From NCBI GenBank assembly GCA_029984035.1, contig JASBYJ010000002.1, positions 225,599-289,598 of the forward strand: 64,000 nt of DNA. The letters run 5' to 3'. The DNA is from Conchiformibius sp. (GTDB taxonomy: Bacteria; Pseudomonadota; Gammaproteobacteria; Burkholderiales; Neisseriaceae). Position 1 is the stretch's first letter, and each line of letters starts with the position of its first letter. Under the pieces are notes generated by a model that saw only the letters and a list, made by a program, of their open reading frames with translations, did not search any database and was not told the origin of the DNA. Shown piece after piece: positions 8,200 to 17,506 of this stretch. A program made the translations under genes and the position numbers.

Positions 8200-8212
8200 G
8201 TTTGCTCTGTAT

Positions 8213-9163
8213 TCAGTATTCTCTGACGATGGAGCTTTGTTGGATTTGTGCGATGAATTGTTCTTGGTTTTGCCGTTGTTGGCGGCGCAGCAGCTGTCTG
8301 CGTACGGCTTCGCGTTGGATCGCTTCCGGATTGTTTTCGGTGCGGATGCTTTCCAGTGCGATGATTTGCCATGTGTTACCGGTGTTGATGGGCGGCGACA
8401 TTTCTCCGGGCTTCATAGTGTGTAGAAATTTTTCTACTTTTTCAGGCAGCATATAGTCGCTTACATGATGCAAACCGCCTTCGGCTGCCTGAATTTCTTG
8501 TGAATAGCGTTTGGCGATGGTGATAAAGTCGCTGCCGTTTTTGAGTGCTTGGTAAATTTGCTCCATGCGGTTGCCGACCGCACTGACGTTGGCTTGGTTA
8601 TCGGCATTGAGAATGATGCGGCGGATGGTGTAAACGGGATAGGGCTGACCTTGCGGCAGGGGTTGTCCCGTTGCTTGTGCATGGGTAATGGCGGCGTTGA
8701 TGTCTTGCTCGCTGATTTGGATATTGTCGGTGAGCGATGACATGATGTGTTCAATCAGCATATCTTTGGCTATTTCGGAGCGGAATGCCAAACGGCTGTA
8801 ACCTTCGGCCGATGCTTGTGCATATAGTTGGGCAACGGTTTTGCCGCCGGTGCGGGCGCGTTGTTCCAATTCTTGGTCAACGGCCGATGCTTGTGCGCGC
8901 AAACCTTTGCGGCGTGCGGCTTCCGTGATGAGATGGCGTTCAATCAGTTGTTGCTTGGCGGCTGCAATCAGCTGCCGGTCGCTGATGTTTTTGTTGTCGG
9001 GATTGCTGCGCAACTTTTTGACGACACGGTCTATATCTGTGTAGGTGATGACGGAAGAGTTTACTTCTGCGGCAATGCTGTTGAGCGGACGGATGGTGTC
9101 TGCTTGGGCTGCCTGAAAGCCGAGTGAGAGCAGTGCTAAGGCGGCGAGTGTATGTATTTTCAT
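8213..9163 (-). CDS. surA: Periplasmic peptidyl-prolyl isomerase / chaperone SurA
   Basis: A 316-residue outer-membrane-protein chaperone. The first 21 residues are a signal peptide ending near FQAAQA. An N-terminal SurA chaperone domain follows (SIAAEVNSSVITYTDID). A single parvulin domain spans about residues 175-275 (YTIRRIILNADNQ, then a GGLHHVSDYMLPEKV segment). E. coli SurA has two parvulin domains; the shorter form is usual in Neisseria. Its ATG overlaps the lptD stop as ATGA (9160-9163), so the two are translationally coupled. That fits SurA assisting LptD folding. The signal peptide residues Phe-Gln-Ala-Ala are encoded by a DUS half-site. Confidence 0.93.
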   Translation of the reverse strand: MKIHTLAALALLSLGFQAAQADTIRPLNSIAAEVNSSVITYTDIDRVVKKLRSNPDNKNISDRQLIAAAKQQLIERHLITEAARRKGLRAQASAVDQELEQRARTGGKTVAQLYAQASAEGYSRLAFRSEIAKDMLIEHIMSSLTDNIQISEQDINAAITHAQATGQPLPQGQPYPVYTIRRIILNADNQANVSAVGNRMEQIYQALKNGSDFITIAKRYSQEIQAAEGGLHHVSDYMLPEKVEKFLHTMKPGEMSPPINTGNTWQIIALESIRTENNPEAIQREAVRRQLLRRQQRQNQEQFIAQIQQSSIVREY

Positions 9164-11484
9164 GGATTAACCTCGTTGGTTTTGGTGTATCCGGGGATGC
9201 CCAGATGCAGTTGTTTGTAGGGGTTGCTGCCTACGTTGCTCAAACCTTTGAGCTGTAGGGTGACGAAAAAGGCGGTTTTGTGGCGGATGCTGCCGCTGTC
9301 GGAGATTCCCGAGGCGTAGCGTTGTACCAGTGCGCTGAGACTCCAGCAGCCGCAGGGGTTTTTATATTCCAATCCTATGCTTTGCTCGATGGCAGAACGG
9401 GGGCGGATGCTGTAGTTGAGCCTACCCAGTGCGTATAGGTTGGGTGTCAGGGGCCATTGGGCGGCAAAGTCTATATGGCGCAGGTTGCCGTAAAAGCCGT
9501 TGTAAATTTCTTCTTTGCGGCTGTATTTGTAGCGGAGGCTGACGGTTTTGCCGGCTGCGGGATTATAGCGTAATCCTGCGTTGAAACGTTCGGTTGTGCG
9601 GCGGTTTTCGCTGTAATGCCAGTTGCTTTCGGCATACCAGTCGCTGTGGATTTTGCCTGAGCCGAACAGGATGAGGTCGCTGCGGCGGCGCGGTGTGGAG
9701 TCAATCCGTCCGTCCAGTAGAACGTTGTCGCTGCTGAAGTGGTATTTTTGACCGATGCCGGCGCGAAACAGTTCCGTCCCGTCGTGTTTGTCCAAAAACT
9801 TGCTTTGCAGCCCCAGAGACAGGCTGTTTGCCGCGTTGATGCGGTCGCTGCCTGAATAGATGTTTTCGCGGAACAGTTGGGCGTAGCTGAAGTCGTTTTC
9901 CGAGCTGTCGAAGTTGGGCAGGCTGTTTTGTTGTTTGCTCGGGATGTAGTTGTAAAACAGCTTGGGTTCGAGGGTTTGGACGTAGTTTCGTCCGAATATT
10001 CTGCTGTCGCGTTCAAGGGTGATGCCGCTTTCTACGTTCATAACCGGCAGGGTGCGGTTGACGCTGCGCGAAGGGATGTCTTCAAAGCGGTTGAGACGGT
10101 AGTGCGTGCTGTGCACGCCGATTTTGGGGCGGATATAACCCCATGAGTTGTGTATATCCCATTGCAGGCCGGGATAGAAAACGAAACGGTTGCCGCTTTG
10201 TTTGCTGCTGCTGTCAAACCGGGTGGCGCTGCCGTGTACGGACAGGGCGAGATTGCCAAAGTGGCGCTGCCAGTTGGCGGAAAGTTTGGGGAGTGTCGAA
10301 TAGGGCGGATTTTTGTTACCCAAATCATCACTCAGGGTTTGGTATTTTTGCACCAACAGACGTGCATCCAAATAGCCGCCGGCCAAATGGTGTTTGTAAT
10401 CCAGCCATGCGCTTCTGTTCAGATTGACCGAAGTGGCGGTATCGGTGATGTTGTGCAGGTCGCGGTAGTAGTCGTCATCTGACACTTGGGTGAAATCGAT
10501 GCCGCCGCTGACGGCTTCGGTGAAGCGGTGCGAGTGTTGAAATATGGCGCGGTAGCGGTTGCTGTGCGGGCTGAGACGGTCGTGCGGCAGGTAGTTCAGG
10601 TGCAGGCTGCCTGAATAGTTCGGTTGTAGGTAACGGAATTCGCCGTTGAACTGTATGCCGCGTTTGGTCAGTAATTTAGGGCTGAGTGTGGCATCGTAAT
10701 TGGGGGCGAGATTGAAGTAGTAGGGCAGTTCCACTGAAAAGCCGTCCGAGCCGCCCGATAGGGTTGGTGCGAGAAATCCGCTTTTGCGTCCGCCGTTCAG
10801 GGGAAAGTCCGCCCAAGGGGTATAGAGTATCGGTATGCCGCCGAATACCAATTTGGCATGGCGGGCAACGCCTATGCCTTTTTCGTTGTCGGCATCCAAT
10901 CGGGCTGCCTGAATATACCAAGAAGTGTCGCCCGGCCGGCAGCTGTTGAATTTGACCGAGTCGGCCGAATAGCGTTTGCCGTTGTGCAGATGCAGGTTTT
11001 CGGCGCTGCCCTGCAAACGTCTGCCGTCGGCTTCGGCATCAAAACGGGTGTTGTGTGCGGTGCCGCTGCGTTCGTTTAAGTTGTATTGCAGATTTTCGCC
11101 CTGTACGGTTTGGCTGCCTGAACGGGTAAGGGTGAATGCACCTTCGGTGCTGACCAATCCTTGTGTTTGGTCGTAATCGATTTGTTCGGCGTTTAGGATT
11201 TCATCGCCGCGCTCTACAATCACGTTGCCTGATGCGCGGTGATGCCGATTGGTTTGTCCGTCCAAAGCATCGGCGGTGATGCGGGTTGCGCCGTTGGGCG
11301 GAATGCCTTCGCCGCTGCTTCGTGCGGGAGAAGGGGCTGTATTTTCAGGTTGCAGGGCGGATGATGAGCAGAATGAACCTGAAGCCTGCCACATATTGTT
11401 ATCGGCGGCAAAAAGGCTGCCTGAAAACGCCAAACCTAGGGCAAAGGTCATGGGTTTGAGCGGAAATAAACGGGACAAAATCAC
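9160..11484 (-). CDS. lptD: LPS-assembly outer membrane protein LptD
   Basis: A 774-residue outer-membrane protein that, with LptE, inserts lipopolysaccharide into the outer leaflet. A signal peptide ends near residue 26. An OstA/LptA-like jellyroll follows (residues about 65-170), then the beta-barrel. Four cysteines match the known disulfide pattern: one at 39, one in KFNSCRPGD, and a C-terminal CGC pair. The gene is first in a minus-strand operon with surA. It starts 66 bases from the divergent amgK-like kinase, an arrangement also known in Pseudomonas. A perfect palindrome at 11505-11527 sits between the two starts. Several DUS lie inside the coding region. Confidence 0.95.
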   Translation of the reverse strand: MILSRLFPLKPMTFALGLAFSGSLFAADNNMWQASGSFCSSSALQPENTAPSPARSSGEGIPPNGATRITADALDGQTNRHHRASGNVIVERGDEILNAEQIDYDQTQGLVSTEGAFTLTRSGSQTVQGENLQYNLNERSGTAHNTRFDAEADGRRLQGSAENLHLHNGKRYSADSVKFNSCRPGDTSWYIQAARLDADNEKGIGVARHAKLVFGGIPILYTPWADFPLNGGRKSGFLAPTLSGGSDGFSVELPYYFNLAPNYDATLSPKLLTKRGIQFNGEFRYLQPNYSGSLHLNYLPHDRLSPHSNRYRAIFQHSHRFTEAVSGGIDFTQVSDDDYYRDLHNITDTATSVNLNRSAWLDYKHHLAGGYLDARLLVQKYQTLSDDLGNKNPPYSTLPKLSANWQRHFGNLALSVHGSATRFDSSSKQSGNRFVFYPGLQWDIHNSWGYIRPKIGVHSTHYRLNRFEDIPSRSVNRTLPVMNVESGITLERDSRIFGRNYVQTLEPKLFYNYIPSKQQNSLPNFDSSENDFSYAQLFRENIYSGSDRINAANSLSLGLQSKFLDKHDGTELFRAGIGQKYHFSSDNVLLDGRIDSTPRRRSDLILFGSGKIHSDWYAESNWHYSENRRTTERFNAGLRYNPAAGKTVSLRYKYSRKEEIYNGFYGNLRHIDFAAQWPLTPNLYALGRLNYSIRPRSAIEQSIGLEYKNPCGCWSLSALVQRYASGISDSGSIRHKTAFFVTLQLKGLSNVGSNPYKQLHLGIPGYTKTNEVNP

Positions 11485-11504
11485 ACCGAACCCCGAATTT
11501 TGAA

Positions 11505-11527
11505 GTTAAAATAGCCGCTATTTTAAC
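11505..11527. promoter_or_regulatory. 23-bp palindrome in the lptD/amgK divergent promoter region
   Basis: The arms GTTAAAATAGC (11505-11515) and GCTATTTTAAC (11517-11527) are perfectly complementary around one central base. Each arm contains TAAAAT, a plausible -10 element, one per direction. The site may be a symmetric pair of divergent -10 boxes, an operator, or both. No clear -35 was found. Confidence 0.5.
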
Positions 11528-11550
11528 CGAAAACCACCCGTTTTTACATT

Positions 11551-12555
11551 ATGGAACGCGAAACCCTGTTGAAAAATTGGCTGCAAAGTCTGTATCCCGA
11601 CGAATCTTTTAAACTGGAATTTGCGGCTGCGGATGCCGATTTCCGCCGTTATTTCCGTGCGGTGTTTGCGGACGGACGGGCGGTGGTGTGCATGGATGCG
11701 CCGCCCGATAAAATGGACACCGAGCCGTATGTGCGCGTGCAAAAATTGTTTTCGATGCTGAATGTGCCGCAGGTTTTGGCGCGCGACAAAGAGCAGGGTT
11801 TCATGGCGTTGAGCGATTTGGGCAAAGTGCCTTATCTGGCGGCATTGCAGCAGGACGTGCGGCCCCGGGTGCATCAGATGCTGCTTTTGGAGGCTGTGGA
11901 CGAGTTGATTGTATTGCAGCGAAACAGCCGCCCCGATATGCTGCCTGAATACGGCCGCGACATTTTGCGCCGCGAAATGGACTTGTTTCCGGATTGGTTT
12001 TGCGCCAAAGAGCTGGGTAAGCCTTTGAATTTCGCCCAACGTAAACTGTGGCAGCAGGTTTCGGAAATATTGCTGCCTGAAATCGAACGGCAGCCTAAAG
12101 TGTATGTACACCGCGATTTCATCGTCCGCAATATTATGCTCACGTCCGAGCGTCCCGGTATTTTGGATTTTCAAGACGCGCTGTATGGTCCCGTGAGCTA
12201 TGATTTGGTTTCCCTGCTGCGTGATGCGTTCATCGAATGGGAGGAAGAATTCGTATTGGATATTGTCGTGCGTTATTGGGAAAAAGCACGGGCTGCGGGT
12301 TTGCCCGTGCCGGCGGCGTTTGACGAGTTTTACCGTTGGTTCGAATGGACGGGCGTGCAGCGTCATTTGAAAGTGGCGGGGATTTTCGCCCGCCTGTGGC
12401 ATCGGGACGGCAAAGACAAATACCGCCCTGAAATTCCGCGTTTTCTCAACTATTTGCGCCGTACGTCGCGCCGTTATCCCGAATTGGCACCGCTTTACCG
12501 CCTGCTGTTGGAATTGGTGGGCGATGAAGAGTTGCAAACGGGTTATACGTTTTGA
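11551..12555 (+). CDS. amgK: AmgK-like anomeric amino-sugar kinase (APH superfamily)
   Basis: A 334-residue aminoglycoside-phosphotransferase-fold kinase. AmgK phosphorylates N-acetylmuramate and N-acetylglucosamine at C1 in peptidoglycan recycling, upstream of the nucleotidyltransferase MurU. The Brenner motif is VHRDFIVRN at about residues 189-197, with catalytic Asp and Asn, followed by ILDFQDA with the metal-binding Asp. Divergent placement next to lptD supports AmgK over other APH kinases. No murU gene follows, although it often does elsewhere. The gene ends before a DUS, and a RidA-like gene lies 38 bases downstream. Confidence 0.8.
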   Translation: MERETLLKNWLQSLYPDESFKLEFAAADADFRRYFRAVFADGRAVVCMDAPPDKMDTEPYVRVQKLFSMLNVPQVLARDKEQGFMALSDLGKVPYLAALQQDVRPRVHQMLLLEAVDELIVLQRNSRPDMLPEYGRDILRREMDLFPDWFCAKELGKPLNFAQRKLWQQVSEILLPEIERQPKVYVHRDFIVRNIMLTSERPGILDFQDALYGPVSYDLVSLLRDAFIEWEEEFVLDIVVRYWEKARAAGLPVPAAFDEFYRWFEWTGVQRHLKVAGIFARLWHRDGKDKYRPEIPRFLNYLRRTSRRYPELAPLYRLLLELVGDEELQTGYTF

Positions 12556-12593
12556 AATTTTCAGGCTGCCTGAAAAAACGTTGAGGAAAACAG

Positions 12594-12983
12594 ATGACAA
12601 CCGTACAACATTATTCGCCTGAAGGTTTGTTTGAGCCTATCGGTCCGTATAGCCATTTCAGCCGCGCGGGAAATTGGATTCAGATTTCGGGAACGCCTGG
12701 CGTTAATCCCGATACGCAGGCTTTGGCCGGCGATGATGCTTACAGCCAGGCAAGGCAGATTTTGTTGAACTTCCGAACCATGTTGCAATCTGTACGTGCG
12801 GACTTGGAAAATATCCTGCATATTCATGTATTTTTGAAAGATGTAAACGATTTTGCCGAAATGAACCGTGCTTATCGGGAGATATTTCCCGAAGCCGCAC
12901 CGGCGCGTACCGTGATTGTGGTGGCGGATTTGCCCAAAGCCGGCGCATTGATGACGATGAATGCAACGGCGGTAGTCGGGTAA
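12594..12983 (+). CDS. RidA/YjgF/YER057c-family protein
   Basis: A 129-residue protein of the Rid family. Canonical RidA hydrolyses reactive enamines and imines released by PLP enzymes. The substrate-binding Arg is kept in APARTVIVVADLPK, and the GQ-type motif is replaced by ISGTPGVNP. The acidic residue of the canonical IEAIAV ending appears as Asn in MNATAVVG, so activity is uncertain. A GAGGAAAACAG ribosome-binding region precedes the ATG. It sits between the amgK-like gene and serB with DUS on both sides, so it may be monocistronic. Confidence 0.85.
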   Translation: MTTVQHYSPEGLFEPIGPYSHFSRAGNWIQISGTPGVNPDTQALAGDDAYSQARQILLNFRTMLQSVRADLENILHIHVFLKDVNDFAEMNRAYREIFPEAAPARTVIVVADLPKAGALMTMNATAVVG

Positions 12984-13143
12984 CCCGTTCAGGCTGCCTG
13001 AAAAGCTGCCGTACTTGGGTTGAGATGCCTGTTGCGATAATACGCCCGGAAGCATGATGTGCCGTTATCGTTAATGTATCGGCATGATTCAATTGATTAT
13101 CTGAAATAAACGATTAAACTCTGCAATAGCATTCTGATTATAT

Positions 13144-13980
13144 ATGACTCATTTCCTTATCCTGCAACACACTGATTTTTCATCATGCTGCCTGAAACAT
13201 ACGGCACGTTTCGTTTCTTTGCCTGACAGGCCTTCAGGCAGCGTGATTCGCATTCCCTTTACATCGGGCGGTAAGCTGCCCGATGAAGTGATAGCGGAAT
13301 GGGAAGCCCAGCAGATTGATTATGCGGTGTTGCCCGAACGCCGTTTTGACAGTTTCGGCTTGATAGTCAGTGATATGGACAGCACGCTGATTACGATTGA
13401 ATGTATTGACGAAATTGCCGCTGCCGCCGGTTTGAAAAAGCAGGTTGCCGAGATTACCGAACGCGCCATGCAGGGCGAATTAGACTTTTCCCAATCATTG
13501 ACGCAACGGGTTGCGTTGCTCAAAGGGCTGCCTGAAAAGGCATTGGAAGATGTGTATCGCAATACTTTGCAACTTTCTGACGGTGCGGAATATTTGGTGC
13601 GGCAGTGCCGGCAAAACGGTATCCGTTTTGTTTTGGTATCCGGAGGTTTTACCTTTTTCACCAAACGTTTGCAGCAGCGTTTGGGGTTGGATTTTACCTA
13701 CGCCAATTGCTTGGAAACGGAAAACGGGGTGCTGACGGGCAGAGTGAAAGGGCGGATTATCGATGCCCAAGCCAAAGCCGAGATATTGGCAAAACACCGT
13801 GAAGATTTGGGTCTGCATGCCGGGCAGGTATTGGCGGTGGGCGACGGTGCAAATGATATTTCCATGCTTCAGGCTGCGGGTGTCGGCATCGCCTACCGTG
13901 CCAAACCGAAAACCCGTGAATATGCGGATGCCTGTATCCGTTATGGCGGTTTGGACAGATTGCGCGGTTGGTTTGTTTAA
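13144..13980 (+). CDS. serB: Phosphoserine phosphatase SerB
   Basis: A 278-residue HAD-superfamily phosphatase that makes L-serine from phosphoserine. Motif I is SDMDSTLITIE with Asp77 (nucleophile) and Asp79. VSGGFTFF is motif II, a conserved Lys follows in the GRVKG region, and GDGANDISML is the metal-binding motif. The N-terminal 70 residues form a short ACT-like extension, as in proteobacterial SerB. The protein is slightly shorter than E. coli SerB (322). A hairpin terminator follows at 14013-14041. Confidence 0.94.
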   Translation: MTHFLILQHTDFSSCCLKHTARFVSLPDRPSGSVIRIPFTSGGKLPDEVIAEWEAQQIDYAVLPERRFDSFGLIVSDMDSTLITIECIDEIAAAAGLKKQVAEITERAMQGELDFSQSLTQRVALLKGLPEKALEDVYRNTLQLSDGAEYLVRQCRQNGIRFVLVSGGFTFFTKRLQQRLGLDFTYANCLETENGVLTGRVKGRIIDAQAKAEILAKHREDLGLHAGQVLAVGDGANDISMLQAAGVGIAYRAKPKTREYADACIRYGGLDRLRGWFV

Positions 13981-14012
13981 GTGGGATAAGCTGAATATTT
14001 GTACCGAATGAT

Positions 14013-14041
14013 AATGCCGACAGTGTGAAGTTGTCGGCATT
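14013..14041 (+). terminator. Intrinsic terminator 3' of serB
   Basis: AATGCCGACA (14013-14022) pairs with TGTCGGCATT (14032-14041) around a nine-base loop, followed by GGGGTTTTC. A DUS follows at once. Confidence 0.75.
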
Positions 14042-14159
14042 GGGGTTTTCAGGCTGCCTGAAGAAATAGATTGGTTTTGTCTGGTTATTCTGGTTGGTAA
14101 TCGGTTTCTTGATTAACGAATAGTCTTAAAATCCGAATCAAAACGCAGCCGGTTATCGG

Positions 14160-15113
14160 TTAGTTGAATTGACCGTAAGCCATAATGCGGTCAAAACGCC
14201 GTTCCATCAGGTCGGAGATGGGAATGGATTGCGTTTGCGCCAGTTGTGTTTCAATCACTTTTTTGATGGCTGCGGCTGTTGCGGCGTGGTCGCGGTGTGC
14301 GCCGCCCAACGGCTCTTCGATAACGGCATCAATCAAGCCGAGTTTGTGCAGCCTGTCGGCGGTAATGCCCAATGCTTGGGCGGCATCGGAGGCTTTTTCC
14401 GCGGTTTTCCATAGAATGGAGGCGCAGCCTTCGGGAGAAATAACGGAATAGGTGGCATATTGCAGCATATTCACATAGTCGCCAACCGCTACTGCCAGTG
14501 CGCCTCCCGAACCTCCTTCGCCGATAACGGTACAGATAACGGGAACGCGCAAGCGTGTCATTTCGTAAAGATTTTTGCCGATGGCTTCGGATTGGTTGCG
14601 TTCTTCCGCGCCGATACCGGGGTAGGCTCCGGGCGTGTCGATGAAAGTCAGTACGGGCAATTTGAATTTTTCTGCGGTTTGCATCAGGCGCAGGGCTTTG
14701 CGATAGCCTTCTGGACGCGGCATACCGAAATTGCGCTGGATTTTGGCTTTGGTGTCGCGCCCTTTTTGGTGGCCGATAACGACAACGCTTTGTCCGTTGA
14801 AGCGTGCCAAGCCGCCGACTATGGCATGGTCGTCCGCATAATGGCGGTCGCCGTGCAACTCTTGGAAGTCGGTACACAGAGCTTCAATATAATCAAGGGT
14901 GTAGGGGCGTTGAGGGTGTCGCGAAACTTGGGATACTTGTGCGGGGGTGAGTTTGCTGAAAATGGATTTGGTCAGCTGATGGCTTTTTTTCTGCAGACGT
15001 TCGATTTCATCGGAGATGTCGACTGCTTTTTCAGTCTGCATGAAGCGTAGTTCTTCTATTTTGTTGGCTAATTCTGCGATAGGCTGTTCGAAGTCCAAAA
15101 AGACGGGTTTCAT
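14160..15113 (-). CDS. accA: Acetyl-CoA carboxylase carboxyltransferase subunit alpha
   Basis: A 317-residue subunit that, with AccD, transfers carboxylate from carboxybiotin to acetyl-CoA in fatty acid synthesis. The start MKPVFLDFEQPIAEL matches E. coli AccA (MSLNFLDFEQPIAEL), so the ATG at 15111-15113 is chosen over one 18 bases upstream. GYRKALRLMQTAEKF, FIDTPGAYPGIGAEERNQSE and GEGGSGGALAV are the conserved carboxyltransferase segments. It lies alone on the minus strand between serB and murI. Confidence 0.96.
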   Translation of the reverse strand: MKPVFLDFEQPIAELANKIEELRFMQTEKAVDISDEIERLQKKSHQLTKSIFSKLTPAQVSQVSRHPQRPYTLDYIEALCTDFQELHGDRHYADDHAIVGGLARFNGQSVVVIGHQKGRDTKAKIQRNFGMPRPEGYRKALRLMQTAEKFKLPVLTFIDTPGAYPGIGAEERNQSEAIGKNLYEMTRLRVPVICTVIGEGGSGGALAVAVGDYVNMLQYATYSVISPEGCASILWKTAEKASDAAQALGITADRLHKLGLIDAVIEEPLGGAHRDHAATAAAIKKVIETQLAQTQSIPISDLMERRFDRIMAYGQFN

Positions 15114-15314
15114 AATTCGTTCTCGCATCATATTGTTTTAAAACGGAAGTTAAGGGCGGCTTCGGCGTGAAAACGGATGCCGCATAATGAGCCGGCTATG
15201 CCGAAACGTGGCTATCATACGCGATAAGGCTGTTTTTTGCACGGCTTTCCTTAGCAAATCTTCGGATTGTGTTTACAATACTATTTTTCAGGCAGCCTGA
15301 AAGTGTGGAATTTT

Positions 15315-16124
15315 ATGATGGATAATGCGTCTCGGCCGATTGGCGTTTTTGATTCGGGAGTAGGGGGTTTGACGGTTGTTCGGGCGCTGATGGAACGGCT
15401 GCCGATGGAAAATATCGTTTATTTCGGCGATACCGCCCGTGTGCCCTATGGTGTGAAATCGCGGAATACGATTGAGCAGTTTACAACCCAGATAGTTGAT
15501 TTTCTGCTGAAAAATGAAGTTAAAGCTTTGGTTGTCGCTTGTAATACCATTGCGGCGGTAGCAGGGTATAGGGTATGCAAAATGGCGGGTGCCATGCCGG
15601 TAACGGATGTGATTGCTGCGGGTGCCCAGGCGGCTTTGAATACCACGCAGAACGGCAATATCGGCGTGATTGCAACCACTACTACGGTAAACAGCAATGC
15701 TTATGCACGGGCTATTCACAGCAAAGCGCCCCAAGCAAGGGTTTTGTCGCAGGCAGCCCCTTTGTTGGTGCCTTTGGTGGAGGAGGGGTGGTTGGACCAC
15801 GAGGTAACGCGTTTAACCGTGCGCGAATATCTGAAGCCTTTGTTGGCGGAACAGATTGATACTTTGGTATTGGGCTGTACGCATTACCCTTTGCTTAAGC
15901 CGTTGATTATGAGCGAGGCTCCCCGGCTGGCTTTGGTGGATTCTTCTACGACGACTGCCGATGCGGTGGCATTGGCTTTGGAGGAAAACGGTTTGTTGAA
16001 CCGTAATAATACGGCTCCCGATTACCGTTTTTATGTTTCCGATATTCCCCTGCGTTTCCAAACGATAGGCGAGCGTTTTTTGGGACGCAGTTTGGAACAG
16101 ATTGAAATGATGGGTTTGGGATAG
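15315..16124 (+). CDS. murI: Glutamate racemase MurI
   Basis: A 269-residue cytoplasmic racemase that supplies D-glutamate for peptidoglycan. PIGVFDSGVGGLTV is the N-terminal substrate motif. ALVVACNTIAAV and LVLGCTHYPLL carry the two catalytic cysteines, which act as opposed acid and base. The start is taken at the ATGATG at 15315, with GGAA just upstream; the open frame extends 16 codons further through a DUS but without family similarity. A DUS separates it from the downstream permease, which follows 30 bases after the stop. Confidence 0.94.
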   Translation: MMDNASRPIGVFDSGVGGLTVVRALMERLPMENIVYFGDTARVPYGVKSRNTIEQFTTQIVDFLLKNEVKALVVACNTIAAVAGYRVCKMAGAMPVTDVIAAGAQAALNTTQNGNIGVIATTTTVNSNAYARAIHSKAPQARVLSQAAPLLVPLVEEGWLDHEVTRLTVREYLKPLLAEQIDTLVLGCTHYPLLKPLIMSEAPRLALVDSSTTTADAVALALEENGLLNRNNTAPDYRFYVSDIPLRFQTIGERFLGRSLEQIEMMGLG

Positions 16125-16154
16125 GCTGCCTGAAAATTGAAATGAAGGAAATCT

Positions 16155-16910
16155 ATGGAATTGACTTTATGGCATTATATTGCCATTTCCATATTGGCTG
16201 TTGTCGCGGGAGTGATTAACATTACCGCGGGCGGCGGCTCGAATCTGATTTTGCCGGTGTTGATGATGTTCGGTATTCCCCCCGATATTGCCAACGGCAG
16301 TAACCGTGTCGGTGTGTTTTTGCAAACGCTGACCGGTATGCGCGGTTTTGCCAAGGCGGGCAAAATTCCGCCGCGAAGCCAATGGCGGCAAGTGGTGGTA
16401 CCCACTTTGTTGGGCGGTATTGTCGGCGCATGTTTGGCATCGGTTTTGCCCAATTGGTTGTTGAAACCTTTGCTGTTGCTGAGTATGTTGGCCGTTGCGG
16501 CTTTGGTGTTGTTTAAGCCTTCTTTGTTCGATGTCGAGCCGGGCAAAGAGCCTAAGAAAGTGGGTAAGTTGGCTTGGGCTACGTTGTTTGCGGTGGGTAT
16601 ATACGGCGGTTTTGTTCAGGCGGGCGTGGGGTTGTTGATGCTGCCTGTATTTGCTGCCATGCTGGGCTATGATTTGGTACGCGGGAATGCGCTGAAACTT
16701 TTGTGCACGTTCGGATTTACGACTGCGGCCGTAGTGATTTTCCTGTTGGGCGGACAAATCTGGTGGGGTGTCGGCATTGCGATTGCTGTCGGCAATATGA
16801 TTGGTGCGGTGATTGGTGTGAAGCTGGCATTGAAGCTGCCTGTGTCGGTGATGCGCTGGTTGATTTTTGTGATGACTTTATGTGCCGTAACGCTGGCATT
16901 GTTGAAATAG
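16155..16910 (+). CDS. TSUP-family permease (TauE/SafE)
   Basis: A 251-residue inner-membrane protein with about eight hydrophobic segments. It belongs to the TSUP family (DUF81), whose members export sulfite or sulfoacetate, or import thiosulfate. The N-terminal GGGSNLILPVLMMFGIPPD and the repeated GxxxG segments with PxxxxG turns are typical. The substrate is not determined by motif. It is preceded by AAGGAAATCT at good spacing. The CreA-like lipoprotein gene starts nine bases after its stop, so the two are probably one transcript. Confidence 0.88.
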   Translation: MELTLWHYIAISILAVVAGVINITAGGGSNLILPVLMMFGIPPDIANGSNRVGVFLQTLTGMRGFAKAGKIPPRSQWRQVVVPTLLGGIVGACLASVLPNWLLKPLLLLSMLAVAALVLFKPSLFDVEPGKEPKKVGKLAWATLFAVGIYGGFVQAGVGLLMLPVFAAMLGYDLVRGNALKLLCTFGFTTAAVVIFLLGGQIWWGVGIAIAVGNMIGAVIGVKLALKLPVSVMRWLIFVMTLCAVTLALLK

Positions 16911-16918
16911 GTAACGAT

Positions 16919-17446
16919 ATGAAAAGAATGATTGTTTTGGCGGGTGTTTTGCTTTTGGCCGCCTGCGGTAATGAAACCGATAAAATCGGCGAGGCAAGTA
17001 CCGTGTTCAATATGCTGGGAAAAAACGACCGCATTGAAATCGAAGCGTTTGAAGACCCTGATATCAAAGGCCTGTCGTGTTATTTGTCTTATGCCAAAAA
17101 GGGCGGTTTGAAAGAGACCGTGAATTTGGAAGAAGATGCCAGCGATGCATCGGTGTCGTGCGTACAAACGGCACCGGCGGTGGAATACAATGAACGTGCG
17201 GTCAGCAAACCGCGCCGCGTGTTTAAGCACAGTGCGAGCATGGTGTTTAAAAGCCGTCAGATTATGCGTTACTACGATGCCAAGCGAAAAGCGTTTGCTT
17301 ATATGGTGTATAGCGACAAGATTATTCAGGGCTCTCCGAAAAATTCGCTCAGCGTATTTTCCTGTTATGGTGCGCCGCATGCGCCTATGCCAGCCAGTTT
17401 GAACGGCCGGCAGGTGTTTGGCGGCTGTATTGTGGAAACTAATTAG
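16919..17446 (+). CDS. creA: CreA-family lipoprotein
   Basis: A 175-residue protein with a lipoprotein signal ending LLLAAC at about residues 12-17, so it is probably anchored in the periplasm. The body matches the CreA family: KIGEASTVFNMLGKNDRIE, the FEDPDIKGLSCYLS segment, a DASDASVSC region and VYSDKIIQGSPKNS. CreA has no established biochemical function. The start is the ATG at 16919, nine bases after the TSUP permease. The pairing may be only operonic, as nothing shows a shared role. Confidence 0.85.
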   Translation: MKRMIVLAGVLLLAACGNETDKIGEASTVFNMLGKNDRIEIEAFEDPDIKGLSCYLSYAKKGGLKETVNLEEDASDASVSCVQTAPAVEYNERAVSKPRRVFKHSASMVFKSRQIMRYYDAKRKAFAYMVYSDKIIQGSPKNSLSVFSCYGAPHAPMPASLNGRQVFGGCIVETN

Positions 17447-17506
17447 AAAATCACGGAGTGTTGTGTGTCTAATTGGCGCATAGTGCTTTGAGTGGAATGT
17501 ATTAAT

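Noticed and set aside
11518..12600. 360-codon open frame opposite the amgK-like gene
   Set aside because: Antisense shadow; the plus-strand kinase carries the Brenner and DFQ motifs.
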